Below the pieces are notes generated by a model. That model was not told the DNA's origin and did no database searches. It saw only the letters and a program-made list of their open reading frames with translations. A DNA stretch of 5,288 nucleotides from an uncultured Bacteroidota bacterium (lineage in GTDB: Bacteria > Bacteroidota > Bacteroidia > Chitinophagales > Saprospiraceae), in the NCBI GenBank assembly GCA_937876435.1, contig CALEIL010000331.1, positions 1 through 5,288 on the forward strand. Reading direction: 5' to 3'. A program made the translations under genes and the position numbers. Of this stretch, positions 1 to 5,261 are shown in pieces (within the stretch, counting starts at the first letter, position 1; each line of letters begins with the position of its first letter).

Positions 1-1224
1 TCCTTTGAAAAAGTGGCTGTTCGCCGGATTGAACGTCAAATCCCACCTGGCCCCCAGATTGTTAATACGTGACCCCAGATTGAAATCAAATTCGCCGGCA
101 TTGTTGGCTATGTTGTATTCATAATTGGTCAAAAACACCGATGTAGTGAAAAATAATCTGTCTGAGTAGGCGTGTCTCCAATTGAGCGAACCGGCCTGGT
201 TTCCCCAGTCAAAGTCAGCGTTGAGTCCTGTCGTCTGGAATCCGAAAATATCGGCGCCCATGTATCCACTTACAGAGAGCTGGTCTTTTGGAGAAAGCCT
301 GGCGGTCAACTTTCCATTGAGATCGTAAAAGCGATATCTGGGAATATTGGTGAAATCGGGATCGTCTTCCCTGGCTTTGTTCACCATTTCGGTAAACAGA
401 TCGAAATACGTACGTCGTCCGGAAATCATAAAATTGACTTTGTCTTTTACGATGGGTCCTTCCAGCGTAAGCCTGGAACTGATGATTCCGACGCCGCCCG
501 TGCCTGTTAATTTGTTTTTATTCGCTGGTTTTGAACTGACATCGATCACGGAGGAAAGTCGCCCTCCATATTCAGCCGGAAACCCGCCTTTGAACACCTC
601 GACAGACTCGAGCGCATCGTTATTGAATGTGCTGAAAAAACCAAACAGGTGGCTCGGATTGTATATGTTGACCCCGTCCAGAAGCACGAGATTTTGATCA
701 CCCCCTCCGCCCCGGACAAACAAACTTGAACTGCCTTCGGAACCCGAGGATATTCCGGGTTTGAGTTGAATGATTTTCATGATGTCGACTTCACCAAACA
801 AGGCGGGGAGGACCTGCACCTCCCTGGCATCGATGGATTCCGTACTGGTGTTGGTACTGTTGAATCGTTCCCGCATCGAATTGGCCTGGACGACTATCTC
901 GGTAATTTGTTCTCCTTTGGGTTGCATCACGATCCGGATATCTCTTGCCTGATCTTCATTGTCGATCCGTAAGGTCGCCGTTTCGTATCCTACGTACGAA
1001 AACCGGAGCGTGACTGGCCACGGGATGGTGGTACCTATCCGGAATTGTCCATCGTCATTGGTGTAGATTCCTGATCCATCTTCCACCAGAAAAACGGACA
1101 CGGATTCCATGGGTTTCCTGGTCAAAGAGTCGGTGACGGTTCCATTCAGATATGTCGTATTCTGACTATTTAATGATACCGCAGTGAGTAGAGATAATAA
1201 AAAGCAGAGTCGAATTGGTTGCAT
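1..1224 (-). CDS. TonB-dependent receptor with N-terminal carboxypeptidase-regulatory-like domain (C-terminal part outside window)
   Basis: This is the N-terminal 408 codons of an outer-membrane active-transport channel that imports a bound ligand using TonB/ExbBD energy. The frame is open from the ATG at 1224 to the left edge. A signal peptide covers about residues 1-21 (R5, then a hydrophobic run CFLLSLLTAVSL). Residues about 26-101 are a carboxypeptidase-regulatory-like beta-sandwich, with YLNGTVTD, DDGQFRI and FSYVGYET as typical signatures. EQITEIVVQA (105-114) resembles a TonB box. The plug follows at about 130-235, with LKPGISSGSEG, SLFVRGGG, LLDGVNIYNPSHLFG and VEVFKGGFPAEYGGR. Barrel strands start near residue 240. 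This is the common Bacteroidota non-SusC type and no SusD partner is visible. The ligand cannot be inferred. No internal stop or frameshift is seen, and the ATG is the only start that keeps the signal peptide intact. An inverted-repeat cluster 44-72 bases upstream suggests specific regulation. Confidence 0.95.
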   Translation of the reverse strand, partial: MQPIRLCFLLSLLTAVSLNSQNTTYLNGTVTDSLTRKPMESVSVFLVEDGSGIYTNDDGQFRIGTTIPWPVTLRFSYVGYETATLRIDNEDQARDIRIVMQPKGEQITEIVVQANSMRERFNSTNTSTESIDAREVQVLPALFGEVDIMKIIQLKPGISSGSEGSSSLFVRGGGGDQNLVLLDGVNIYNPSHLFGFFSTFNNDALESVEVFKGGFPAEYGGRLSSVIDVSSKPANKNKLTGTGGVGIISSRLTLEGPIVKDKVNFMISGRRTYFDLFTEMVNKAREDDPDFTNIPRYRFYDLNGKLTARLSPKDQLSVSGYMGADIFGFQTTGLNADFDWGNQAGSLNWRHAYSDRLFFTTSVFLTNYEYNIANNAGEFDFNLGSRINNLGARWDLTFNPANSHFFKG

Positions 1225-1267
1225 GAATTGGTCTTGGCTTTTAAAGATATTCAAAGAACGCCTACCC

Positions 1268-1296
1268 TGACCAAATGTTGGTCAAAATTTGACCAA
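1268..1296. promoter_or_regulatory. operator-like cluster of three TGACCAA/TTGGTCA half-sites upstream of the receptor gene
   Basis: Three identical heptamers alternate in orientation: TGACCAA at 1268-1274, TTGGTCA at 1278-1284 and TGACCAA at 1290-1296. The right pair extends to a perfect 19-base palindrome around one central base, TTGGTCAAAATTTGACCAA (1278-1296). The left pair is a 7-base inverted repeat with a 3-base spacer. A degraded fourth half-site (TTGATAC) may follow. The cluster sits 44-72 bases before the receptor ATG. Downstream toward the gene, the minus strand has TATCTTTA (1249-1242), one mismatch from the Bacteroidota -7 element TAnnTTTG, so the repeats would lie in or just above the -33 region. 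Binding by a dimeric regulator is inferred; its identity is unknown. Confidence 0.5.
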
Positions 1297-1442
1297 TTTT
1301 GATACTTTTAGATTATTCACCGATCTGATTCTGCCCGGCCAATTATTGAACTCAAGAAGATTAGGTGACTGAACTGGTATCCGAAGTGATCCAAATAGTA
1401 GGGAATGGACTCCAATGATTCTTATATTTGTATAATCTACAG
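1297..1442. other. intergenic stretch with no supported gene
   Basis: This is part of the 252-base gap between the receptor gene and the SRPBCC-like gene. I find no plausible coding frame on either strand. A plus-strand TATATTTG at 1423-1430 matches the Bacteroidota -7 consensus exactly, but no TTTG or TTG lies at suitable spacing before it and no plus-strand gene follows, so I regard it as chance in AT-rich sequence. Confidence 0.4.
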
Positions 1443-1466
1443 CCCTTTGATATTTGATCAAAAGGG
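1443..1466 (-). terminator. possible hairpin terminator after the SRPBCC-like gene
   Basis: CCCTTTGAT (1443-1451) pairs with ATCAAAAGGG (1457-1466), with one bulged A and a five-base loop ATTTG. It lies just past the stop codon of the minus-strand gene ending at 1477. There is no T-run after it on the minus strand, so it is not a classical intrinsic terminator. It could also act as a 3' end stabiliser. Confidence 0.35.
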
Positions 1467-1476
1467 TCTGGTTAAT

Positions 1477-1875
1477 TTATTTTTCCGCCAGGTCCTTGAG
1501 CCTGTTCACAGCCCTGGGCCAGGTCAAATTAAAATAATCGAGATGGTCGTCCGTGACATCGATGTCGACGATGACCGAAGTCCTCTCCTTGTTCTCACGG
1601 AAAGTATAATTTTCCAGTCCGCCTCTCCATTTTTCCACCATCGGGCCGTCTGTAATCTCGTTATCGCCGTCTAAAATTCCGTAATGGCGAATGGATACAA
1701 ACCCCTGCGGAATGATGTCAGCAATTTCAGAAACAATTCCGCCCCTTTTGCCGTCTTCGTCCGTTCCCAAAAAATAGCTTTTAGCCCCTTTCTCCCTATT
1801 TCCTTCATATGTGGAAGTTGGGTTGAATTCGGACGTCCATTGATTGTAAGTTTCAACATTGCTGAGACCCAGCAT
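1477..1875 (-). CDS. SRPBCC / AHSA1-like (START-fold) domain protein; real N-terminus probably upstream
   Basis: This is a small soluble protein of the SRPBCC superfamily (helix-grip fold with a deep hydrophobic pocket), close to AHSA1-like and START-like proteins of unknown ligand. From the ATG at 1875 it is 132 residues: SNVETYNQWTSEFNPTSTYEG near the N-terminus, GAKSYFLGTDEDGKRGGIVS in the middle, QGFVSIRHYGIL, ENYTFRENKERTSVIVDIDV, and a C-terminal helix with WPRAVNRLKDL. The frame stays open upstream to the TAA at 1962-1960 and reads KLQFREDINASSEKVYDI just before the ATG. That is the expected first beta strand and start of the first helix, so a protein begun at 1875 would lack part of the fold. 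No ATG, GTG or TTG exists in that stretch; an ATC at 1938-1936 would give 153 residues. The gene follows the OsmC gene on the same strand after about 100 bases and may share its transcript. Biochemical role unknown. Confidence 0.85.
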   Translation of the reverse strand: MLGLSNVETYNQWTSEFNPTSTYEGNREKGAKSYFLGTDEDGKRGGIVSEIADIIPQGFVSIRHYGILDGDNEITDGPMVEKWRGGLENYTFRENKERTSVIVDIDVTDDHLDYFNLTWPRAVNRLKDLAEK

Positions 1876-1950
1876 GATGTCATAAACCTTTTCAGAGGAT
1901 GCGTTGATGTCTTCTCTGAATTGTAGTTTTTTCCTGATTTGTGAATTGGT

Positions 1951-1968
1951 TATTGTTTGTTAACAATA
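1951..1968 (-). other. AT-rich hairpin between the OsmC and SRPBCC-like genes
   Basis: TATTGTT (1951-1957) and AACAATA (1962-1968) form a perfect 7-base stem around a four-base loop. The same sequence also contains the 10-base palindrome TTGTTAACAA (1957-1966). It lies a few bases after the OsmC stop codon on the minus strand and overlaps the in-frame stop that bounds the N-terminal extension of the next gene. No T-tract follows, so it may be a weak terminator or processing site, or nothing. Confidence 0.3.
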
Positions 1969-1972
1969 CACG

Positions 1973-2452
1973 TCAACTGTTTGACATTAAGGCAGTAGTT
2001 GTCGGCATATGATTTATTTTAAAGTTGCAAGAGTTGGCAATAAAGCACATTTTATTGGCTTTACCGTGCAAATCATTTGCTTTGTCAATCATCCCTGCGT
2101 CCGTGATTTTTACTTTTGGGTGAAGGGTGACCTCTGTAAATTTCGCGATTCCATTTGCAGTTTCATCTATGATTCCCGTGACTTGATCGAGGTATTCGGT
2201 CACTATTATATTGTTTACCGCGCACAGATGCAGATACCAAAGCATATGACACGTCGACAGAGACGATAAAAAAAGTTCCTCCGGGTTGTATTTTGTCTTA
2301 TCTCCCAAAAATGCAGGATCCGATGAACCGTGGATCACGTCATATTTTCCATCAGCTACGAGTTTGTGATTTCTGCTATAAGACCTGTAGTTAAGAGTGC
2401 CGTTTCCCTGGTTCCCGGTCCACTCTACATTTATTTTATAATTGTGCTTCAT
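1973..2452 (-). CDS. OsmC family protein
   Basis: This is a member of the OsmC/Ohr superfamily, whose characterised members are thiol-dependent peroxidases that reduce organic hydroperoxides in the cytoplasm. From the ATG at 2452 it has 159 residues, normal for the family. Visible features are the N-terminal strand YKINVEWTGNQGNGTLNYRSY (about 5-25), GSSDPAFLGD (42-51), NPEELFLSSLSTCH (56-69) carrying the first conserved cysteine C68, WYLHLC (72-77), FTEVTLHPKVKI (105-116), and a helix leading to MCFIANS (135-141) with C136 at the place of the second redox cysteine. C77 and C142 are extra cysteines. The frame extends 25 codons further to a GTG at 2527, but that extension is unlike the family, so I chose 2452. 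It belongs to the subgroup with CHMLWYLHLC rather than classical Ohr; peroxidase activity is inferred, not shown. It may be first in a two-gene transcript with the SRPBCC-like gene. Confidence 0.92.
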   Translation of the reverse strand: MKHNYKINVEWTGNQGNGTLNYRSYSRNHKLVADGKYDVIHGSSDPAFLGDKTKYNPEELFLSSLSTCHMLWYLHLCAVNNIIVTEYLDQVTGIIDETANGIAKFTEVTLHPKVKITDAGMIDKANDLHGKANKMCFIANSCNFKINHMPTTTALMSNS

Positions 2453-2600
2453 GTTTGTGTTACATCCTATTGGTCTCCCATCCTTTCCGGCTAGTACTCC
2501 GTGACGGCCAGGATCAGGGATAAGCACAGGATGGCCTGAATGTCTCGATTCCTTAGATGCTTTGATAATCGAAAGCCAGAATTAAGGACGACCGGCAACG

Positions 2601-2608
2601 TATATTTG
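2601..2608 (+). promoter_or_regulatory. candidate Bacteroidota -7 promoter element for the lipoprotein gene
   Basis: TATATTTG matches the TAnnTTTG consensus at every fixed position. If used, transcription would start a few bases downstream and leave a leader of roughly 110 bases before the lipoprotein ATG at 2727. No clear TTTG or TTG is found about 20 bases upstream, so the promoter is uncertain. Confidence 0.3.
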
Positions 2609-2632
2609 TTACACGATCCGGTAATTAAAATA

Positions 2633-2664
2633 TTAGTTTAACCCTGATGTTAAATCTAAACTAA
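2633..2664 (+). promoter_or_regulatory. nested, partly exclusive inverted repeats in the lipoprotein gene leader
   Basis: TTAGTTTA (2633-2640) is perfectly complementary to TAAACTAA (2657-2664). Inside it, TTTAAC (2637-2642) pairs perfectly with GTTAAA (2649-2654) around CCTGAT. The two pairings compete for 2637-2640. The element could be a protein-binding palindrome or an RNA hairpin pair in the leader; the sequence cannot decide between these. Confidence 0.3.
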
Positions 2665-2675
2665 AAGGGAGATTT

Positions 2676-2699
2676 ATGTCAAAAATCTGTCCTATTTGA
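2676..2699 (+). CDS. possible seven-codon upstream ORF (leader peptide candidate)
   Basis: ATG at 2676 starts MSKICPI and ends at TGA 2697-2699. It is preceded at a four-base distance by GGGAG (2667-2671), a Shine-Dalgarno-like sequence unusual for this window. It is in the same frame as the lipoprotein start at 2727, separated by its stop codon and nine more codons. It is too short to support by composition, and chance is a fair explanation. Confidence 0.2.
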   Translation: MSKICPI

Positions 2700-2715
2700 C
2701 TTATTTTTAGTCAAA
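2678..2715. promoter_or_regulatory. three GTCAAA/TTTGAC elements upstream of the lipoprotein gene
   Basis: GTCAAA occurs at 2678-2683, its complement TTTGAC at 2695-2700, and GTCAAA again at 2710-2715, giving two inverted-repeat pairings within 38 bases that end 11 bases before the ATG. The hexamer equals the core of the palindrome upstream of the receptor gene, but without the flanking GG/CC. A common regulator is possible but speculative; AT-rich chance occurrence is the alternative. Confidence 0.3.
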
Positions 2716-2726
2716 ATACCCGAACT

Positions 2727-3182
2727 ATGAAAGCATTATATATTGTTATCGTACTTGGCCTGGGTCTCGTGGTAAACTCCTGTTCCATTGACGACCGGCT
2801 GGATCGCAAAGCCGATAAATTGATAGGTGTATGGGTGATCGATAAGGTCATTTATGATAAATACGGCTCCCTTTTCAACAAAAAGGTGACCCGGGAATAC
2901 CGAAACGATGAGTTTGAATTTTTACCGGATGGCCGGGTATATTATTTTGATGATGATATCAATTATGAGTTTGAGGGCAACTGGGATGTTGTCGCCGAAC
3001 GCAGCCGCGATCTGGAAGGCGATAACCAGTACGAATTTTACATCGAAATGCATTTCTACGATCCTGTCTACAAGGATGCCTTTGGGTATTATGGGTACAT
3101 TTCCCGGTTAACCCGAAACAGGTTTCACTTCCATGTATCGGACCGCAGTGGTGAACTGGAATTTAGATTTCAAAGGAAATAG
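2727..3182 (+). CDS. predicted lipoprotein, lipocalin-like beta-rich domain, function unknown
   Basis: This is a 151-residue exported lipoprotein. Residues 1-18 form a type II signal peptide (K2, then the hydrophobic run LYIVIVLGLGLVV), with lipobox V16-N17-S18-C19, so C19 would be lipidated after signal peptidase II cleavage. The mature start C-S-I-D-D carries acidic residues at +3 and +4, loosely like the lipoprotein export signals that send Bacteroidota lipoproteins to the cell surface. After a short charged linker comes LIGVWVIDKVIY (32-43), the LxGxW-type opening seen in lipocalin-like domains, then alternating aromatic beta strands (FEFLPDGRVYYF, YEFEGNWDV, YEFYIEMHFYD, FHFHVSDRSGELEFRF) to the C-terminus. 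The protein is rich in Tyr, Phe and Asp. It stands alone on the plus strand, divergent from the OsmC gene. Specific family and ligand are not recognised. Confidence 0.85.
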   Translation: MKALYIVIVLGLGLVVNSCSIDDRLDRKADKLIGVWVIDKVIYDKYGSLFNKKVTREYRNDEFEFLPDGRVYYFDDDINYEFEGNWDVVAERSRDLEGDNQYEFYIEMHFYDPVYKDAFGYYGYISRLTRNRFHFHVSDRSGELEFRFQRK

Positions 3183-3229
3183 AGCGCCCAGGTAATAGAT
3201 TCGCTCAACGCTATGGACACACAGTCAGT

Positions 3230-3278
3230 GCGTCCCATTCAAAAATGGATGAAGATCCTTTATCCTGCATTGGGACGC
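3230..3278 (+). other. long-looped hairpin downstream of the lipoprotein gene
   Basis: GCGTCCCA (3230-3237) and TGGGACGC (3271-3278) are perfect 8-base complements around a 33-base loop, about 50 bases after the lipoprotein stop. The loop has a minor GGAT/ATCC pairing. No T-run follows on the plus strand, so it is not a canonical intrinsic terminator; a 3'-UTR structure or a protein-binding site is possible. Confidence 0.35.
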
Positions 3279-3342
3279 TGATAGAGGACTCCTCCAGCTT
3301 AACATGCCACGCAAAAATTCTGCATCGAGCATTCAAAATTGC

Positions 3343-3465
3343 TTAAGGTAATCCCCTGAAATTCATTTGATAAACCGAAATCAACAATATCAGCAGAAGG
3401 ACAAACGCGACAATAATCCACATCACGAACCTTCCCTTGGTCCCTTCATTTCTTATATCTTCCAT
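3343..3465 (-). CDS. small single-span membrane protein, 40 residues, function unknown
   Basis: ATG at 3465 opens a 40-codon frame ending in TAA at 3343. The product has a charged N-terminus (MEDIRNEGTKGR), one hydrophobic segment of about 20 residues (FVMWIIVAFVLLLILLISVY, 13-32) and a short tail QMNFRGLP. Positive charges before the segment predict the N-terminus in the cytoplasm. Its layout is that of many genuine bacterial mini-membrane proteins, and it fills an otherwise gene-free gap. It is divergent from rpoN with 145 bases between the starts. On its strand, TTG (3517-3515), a 20-base spacer and TTATTTTG (3494-3487) could be a promoter. Against it: short length, no recognised family, and hydrophobic frames arise easily by chance. 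Confidence 0.5.
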   Translation of the reverse strand: MEDIRNEGTKGRFVMWIIVAFVLLLILLISVYQMNFRGLP

Positions 3466-3486
3466 AGTAGACTGAACAATTTTTTA

Positions 3487-3517
3487 CAAAATAAGTACTT
3501 TATACTGTATTGTACAA
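3487..3517 (-). promoter_or_regulatory. candidate promoter for the 40-residue membrane protein gene
   Basis: Read on the minus strand, TTG (3517-3515) is separated by 20 bases from TTATTTTG (3494-3487), which resembles the Bacteroidota -33/-7 pair TTTG and TAnnTTTG with imperfect -7 spacing. The start of the downstream ORF is 21 bases further. The match is partial. Confidence 0.25.
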
Positions 3518-3545
3518 GGCGAGTGCAGAATAAATTGAAAATATA

Positions 3546-3567
3546 ATATTACGATTATTAGTAATAT
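3546..3567 (+). promoter_or_regulatory. inverted repeat upstream of rpoN
   Basis: ATATTAC (3546-3552) and GTAATAT (3561-3567) are perfect 7-base complements with an 8-base spacer, 43 bases before the rpoN ATG. Just downstream GATTTTTG (3573-3580) is one mismatch from TAnnTTTG. A regulator site overlapping an rpoN promoter is possible, but the region is about 80% A/T, where such repeats are common. Confidence 0.3.
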
Positions 3568-3610
3568 GATGAGATTTTTGATAATATTGCAGCAGTAAAT
3601 TATACAACCC

Positions 3611-5086
3611 ATGTTAAAGCAGAGCCTTAGCCAAAAAATGTCCCAAAAGTTGTCTCCGCAGCAGATACAACTTATGAAATTGCTGCAAATTCCCACGTTG
3701 GCTTTGGAGCAACGAATCAAGGAAGAGCTGGAAAGTAACCCGGCACTGGAGGAGGGAGTTACCACGATCGAGGAGAAAGAATTTGAAGATCAGGATTACG
3801 ATGACAAGAATCAGGATGATTCCGATTTTGAGGTGGATGAATACCTCAATGAATTTGCCGAGGAGGATCCTACTATGTACAATAACCACCCGGACCCCGG
3901 TGGGGAAGAGGATGATTATCGCAAACCTATCGAAGTGGTCAACAGTTACTACGATCACCTGGAAAAACAACTGGGCATGTTATCGTTTGATATCGCCGGG
4001 GATTATACGATAGCCTTACAGATATTGGGAAGCATCGATCAGGATGGATATTTGAGACGGGATCCCGCAGCTTTGGTGGATGACCTCATGTTTACACAAA
4101 ACATGATCACTTCGGTGGAGGACGTCAATAGGGTGTTGAAGAGAATCCAGCAGTTTGACCCGCCTGGAACCGGTGCCCGGAATTTACAGGAATGCCTGGA
4201 GCTCCAGTTGTCCCAAAAATTGATCCGGGAAAAGAACAATCCCGATATCGACCTTGCTTTTGAGATAGTCTCGAAGCATTTCGATAAATTCTCCAAGAAG
4301 CATTTCAACAAATTACTGACCTCTCTGGATATTTCAGAAGAGGAATTGAAGGATGCGTTTGATGAAATTCTGAAACTCAATCCCAAACCTGCCAGTGGAT
4401 ATGCTCCGGACCGCAAAAGGGATTCCATGTATATCATTCCGGATTTTATCATTACCAACAATGCAGGAGAACTCGAGTTGTCGCTGAATTCCCGCAATGC
4501 GCCGGATCTGAGAATCAGCGATCAGTACCGGGCGATGCTCAAATCGTACAAAACCCGGAAGAAAGCTGGCAATATCAAATCCAAGGACCGGGAAGCAGCG
4601 CTGTTTATAAAGCAAAAACTCGATTCAGCGAAGTGGTTTATTGATGCCATTTCCAAGAGAAGGGATACGATGTACCGGACGATGTACGCGATCATGCAAT
4701 TTCAGTATGATTATTTTCTGACCAATGACCAGCGGTTGTTGAAACCAATGATTCTGAAAGATATCGCAGAAATGACCGGACTGGACGTATCGACCATCAG
4801 CCGGGTGGCCAATAGCAAATACGTGCAAACCGAATACGGTACCAAAAAGTTAAGGGACTTTTTCTCTGAGTCAATTCAGAATAGCGAAGGGGAGGAAGTT
4901 TCGACGCTTGAGGTCAAGCAAATATTATCGGACATCATCGAGGCGGAGGATAAACGGAGACCTATGAGCGATGAAAAACTTCGCAAGTCATTGAAGGACA
5001 AAGGCTACGAAATTGCGCGACGGACGATTGCCAAATACAGGGATCAACTGAACATCCCGGTAGCAAGGTTGAGAAAGGAGTTGTAA
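3611..5086 (+). CDS. rpoN: RNA polymerase sigma-54 factor RpoN
   Basis: This is the alternative sigma factor that directs RNA polymerase to -24/-12 promoters and needs an ATP-hydrolysing enhancer-binding activator to open them. At 491 residues it is full length (the family is mostly 450-500). Region I (1-48) contains LSQKLSPQQIQLMKLLQIPT and LESNPALEEG, the activator-interaction region. Residues 47-108 are a strongly acidic region II (26 Asp/Glu in 62). The core-binding region follows, with FDPPGTGARNLQECL (182-196) and LNPKPASGY (256-264) as family signatures. The DNA-binding part has a helix-turn-helix (about 382-401, LKDIAEMTGLDVSTISRVAN) that recognises the -12 element, then the RpoN box ARRTIAKYRD (469-478) for the -24 element. 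ATG at 3611 fits the family start; no Shine-Dalgarno is seen, as usual in Bacteroidota. No activator, PTS-type or modulation gene lies within the window. A heptamer repeat follows about 60 bases after the stop. Confidence 0.98.
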   Translation: MLKQSLSQKMSQKLSPQQIQLMKLLQIPTLALEQRIKEELESNPALEEGVTTIEEKEFEDQDYDDKNQDDSDFEVDEYLNEFAEEDPTMYNNHPDPGGEEDDYRKPIEVVNSYYDHLEKQLGMLSFDIAGDYTIALQILGSIDQDGYLRRDPAALVDDLMFTQNMITSVEDVNRVLKRIQQFDPPGTGARNLQECLELQLSQKLIREKNNPDIDLAFEIVSKHFDKFSKKHFNKLLTSLDISEEELKDAFDEILKLNPKPASGYAPDRKRDSMYIIPDFIITNNAGELELSLNSRNAPDLRISDQYRAMLKSYKTRKKAGNIKSKDREAALFIKQKLDSAKWFIDAISKRRDTMYRTMYAIMQFQYDYFLTNDQRLLKPMILKDIAEMTGLDVSTISRVANSKYVQTEYGTKKLRDFFSESIQNSEGEEVSTLEVKQILSDIIEAEDKRRPMSDEKLRKSLKDKGYEIARRTIAKYRDQLNIPVARLRKEL

Positions 5087-5147
5087 TTGGTTCATTTTTA
5101 ATGGTGCAGGTGAATGGAGTAGAATCTACATCCCCTTGGACCGACAC

Positions 5148-5261
5148 ACTGACCACTGACCACTGACCACTGACCACTGTCCACTGACCACTGACCATTG
5201 TTCATTGTCCACTGTCCACTGTTCATTGTCCTTTGTCCATTGTCCATTGATCACACTGACT
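5148..5261. repeat. heptanucleotide short tandem repeat array, about 16 units
   Basis: Fifteen uninterrupted 7-base units run in register from 5148 to 5252 with consensus A(C/T)TG(A/T)(C/T)C. Units 1-4, 6 and 7 are ACTGACC, unit 5 is ACTGTCC, and later units are mostly ATTGTCC with variants ATTGTTC, ACTGTTC, TTTGTCC and ATTGATC. After two extra bases a last unit ACTGACT occupies 5255-5261. It is intergenic and begins 62 bases after the rpoN stop codon. It resembles in kind the short tandemly repeated heptamers (STRR) described in cyanobacteria and similar intergenic repeats in Bacteroidota. Because 7 is not a multiple of 3, the minus strand reads a repeating heptapeptide of the VSGQWSV type in all frames; that is not a real protein. 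Confidence 0.95.

Noticed and set aside
172..972. Several plus-strand open frames across the left part
   Set aside because: They lie antisense to the receptor gene, whose minus-strand translation is clearly a signal peptide, regulatory domain and plug; the plus-strand products have no family features.
2453..2527. N-terminal extension of the OsmC protein from a GTG at 2527
   Set aside because: The extra 25 residues do not resemble the family start, while the ATG at 2452 directly precedes the expected first beta strand.
3183..3281. In-frame open extension after the lipoprotein TAG stop (about 32 codons, including a possible 22-residue ORF from ATG 3213)
   Set aside because: An open run of this length has a fair chance of arising randomly, the lipoprotein already ends in a natural terminal beta strand, and there is no sign of stop-codon readthrough.
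3484..3970. Two minus-strand open frames over the start of rpoN
   Set aside because: They are shadows of the rpoN N-terminal and acidic regions; GAN codons read on the other strand give the Ile/Val/Phe-rich hydrophobic sequences seen.
5119..5129. GTAGA-A-TCTAC palindrome after rpoN as a terminator
   Set aside because: Five-base arms around a single base cannot form an RNA hairpin loop, and no T-run follows.
4962..5198. Minus-strand open frame with VSGQWTV/VSGQWSV repeats
   Set aside because: It is the translation of the heptamer array plus antisense rpoN sequence. A GGTCAGT repeat has no stops in any frame and always yields a heptapeptide repeat, so it is not evidence of a protein.
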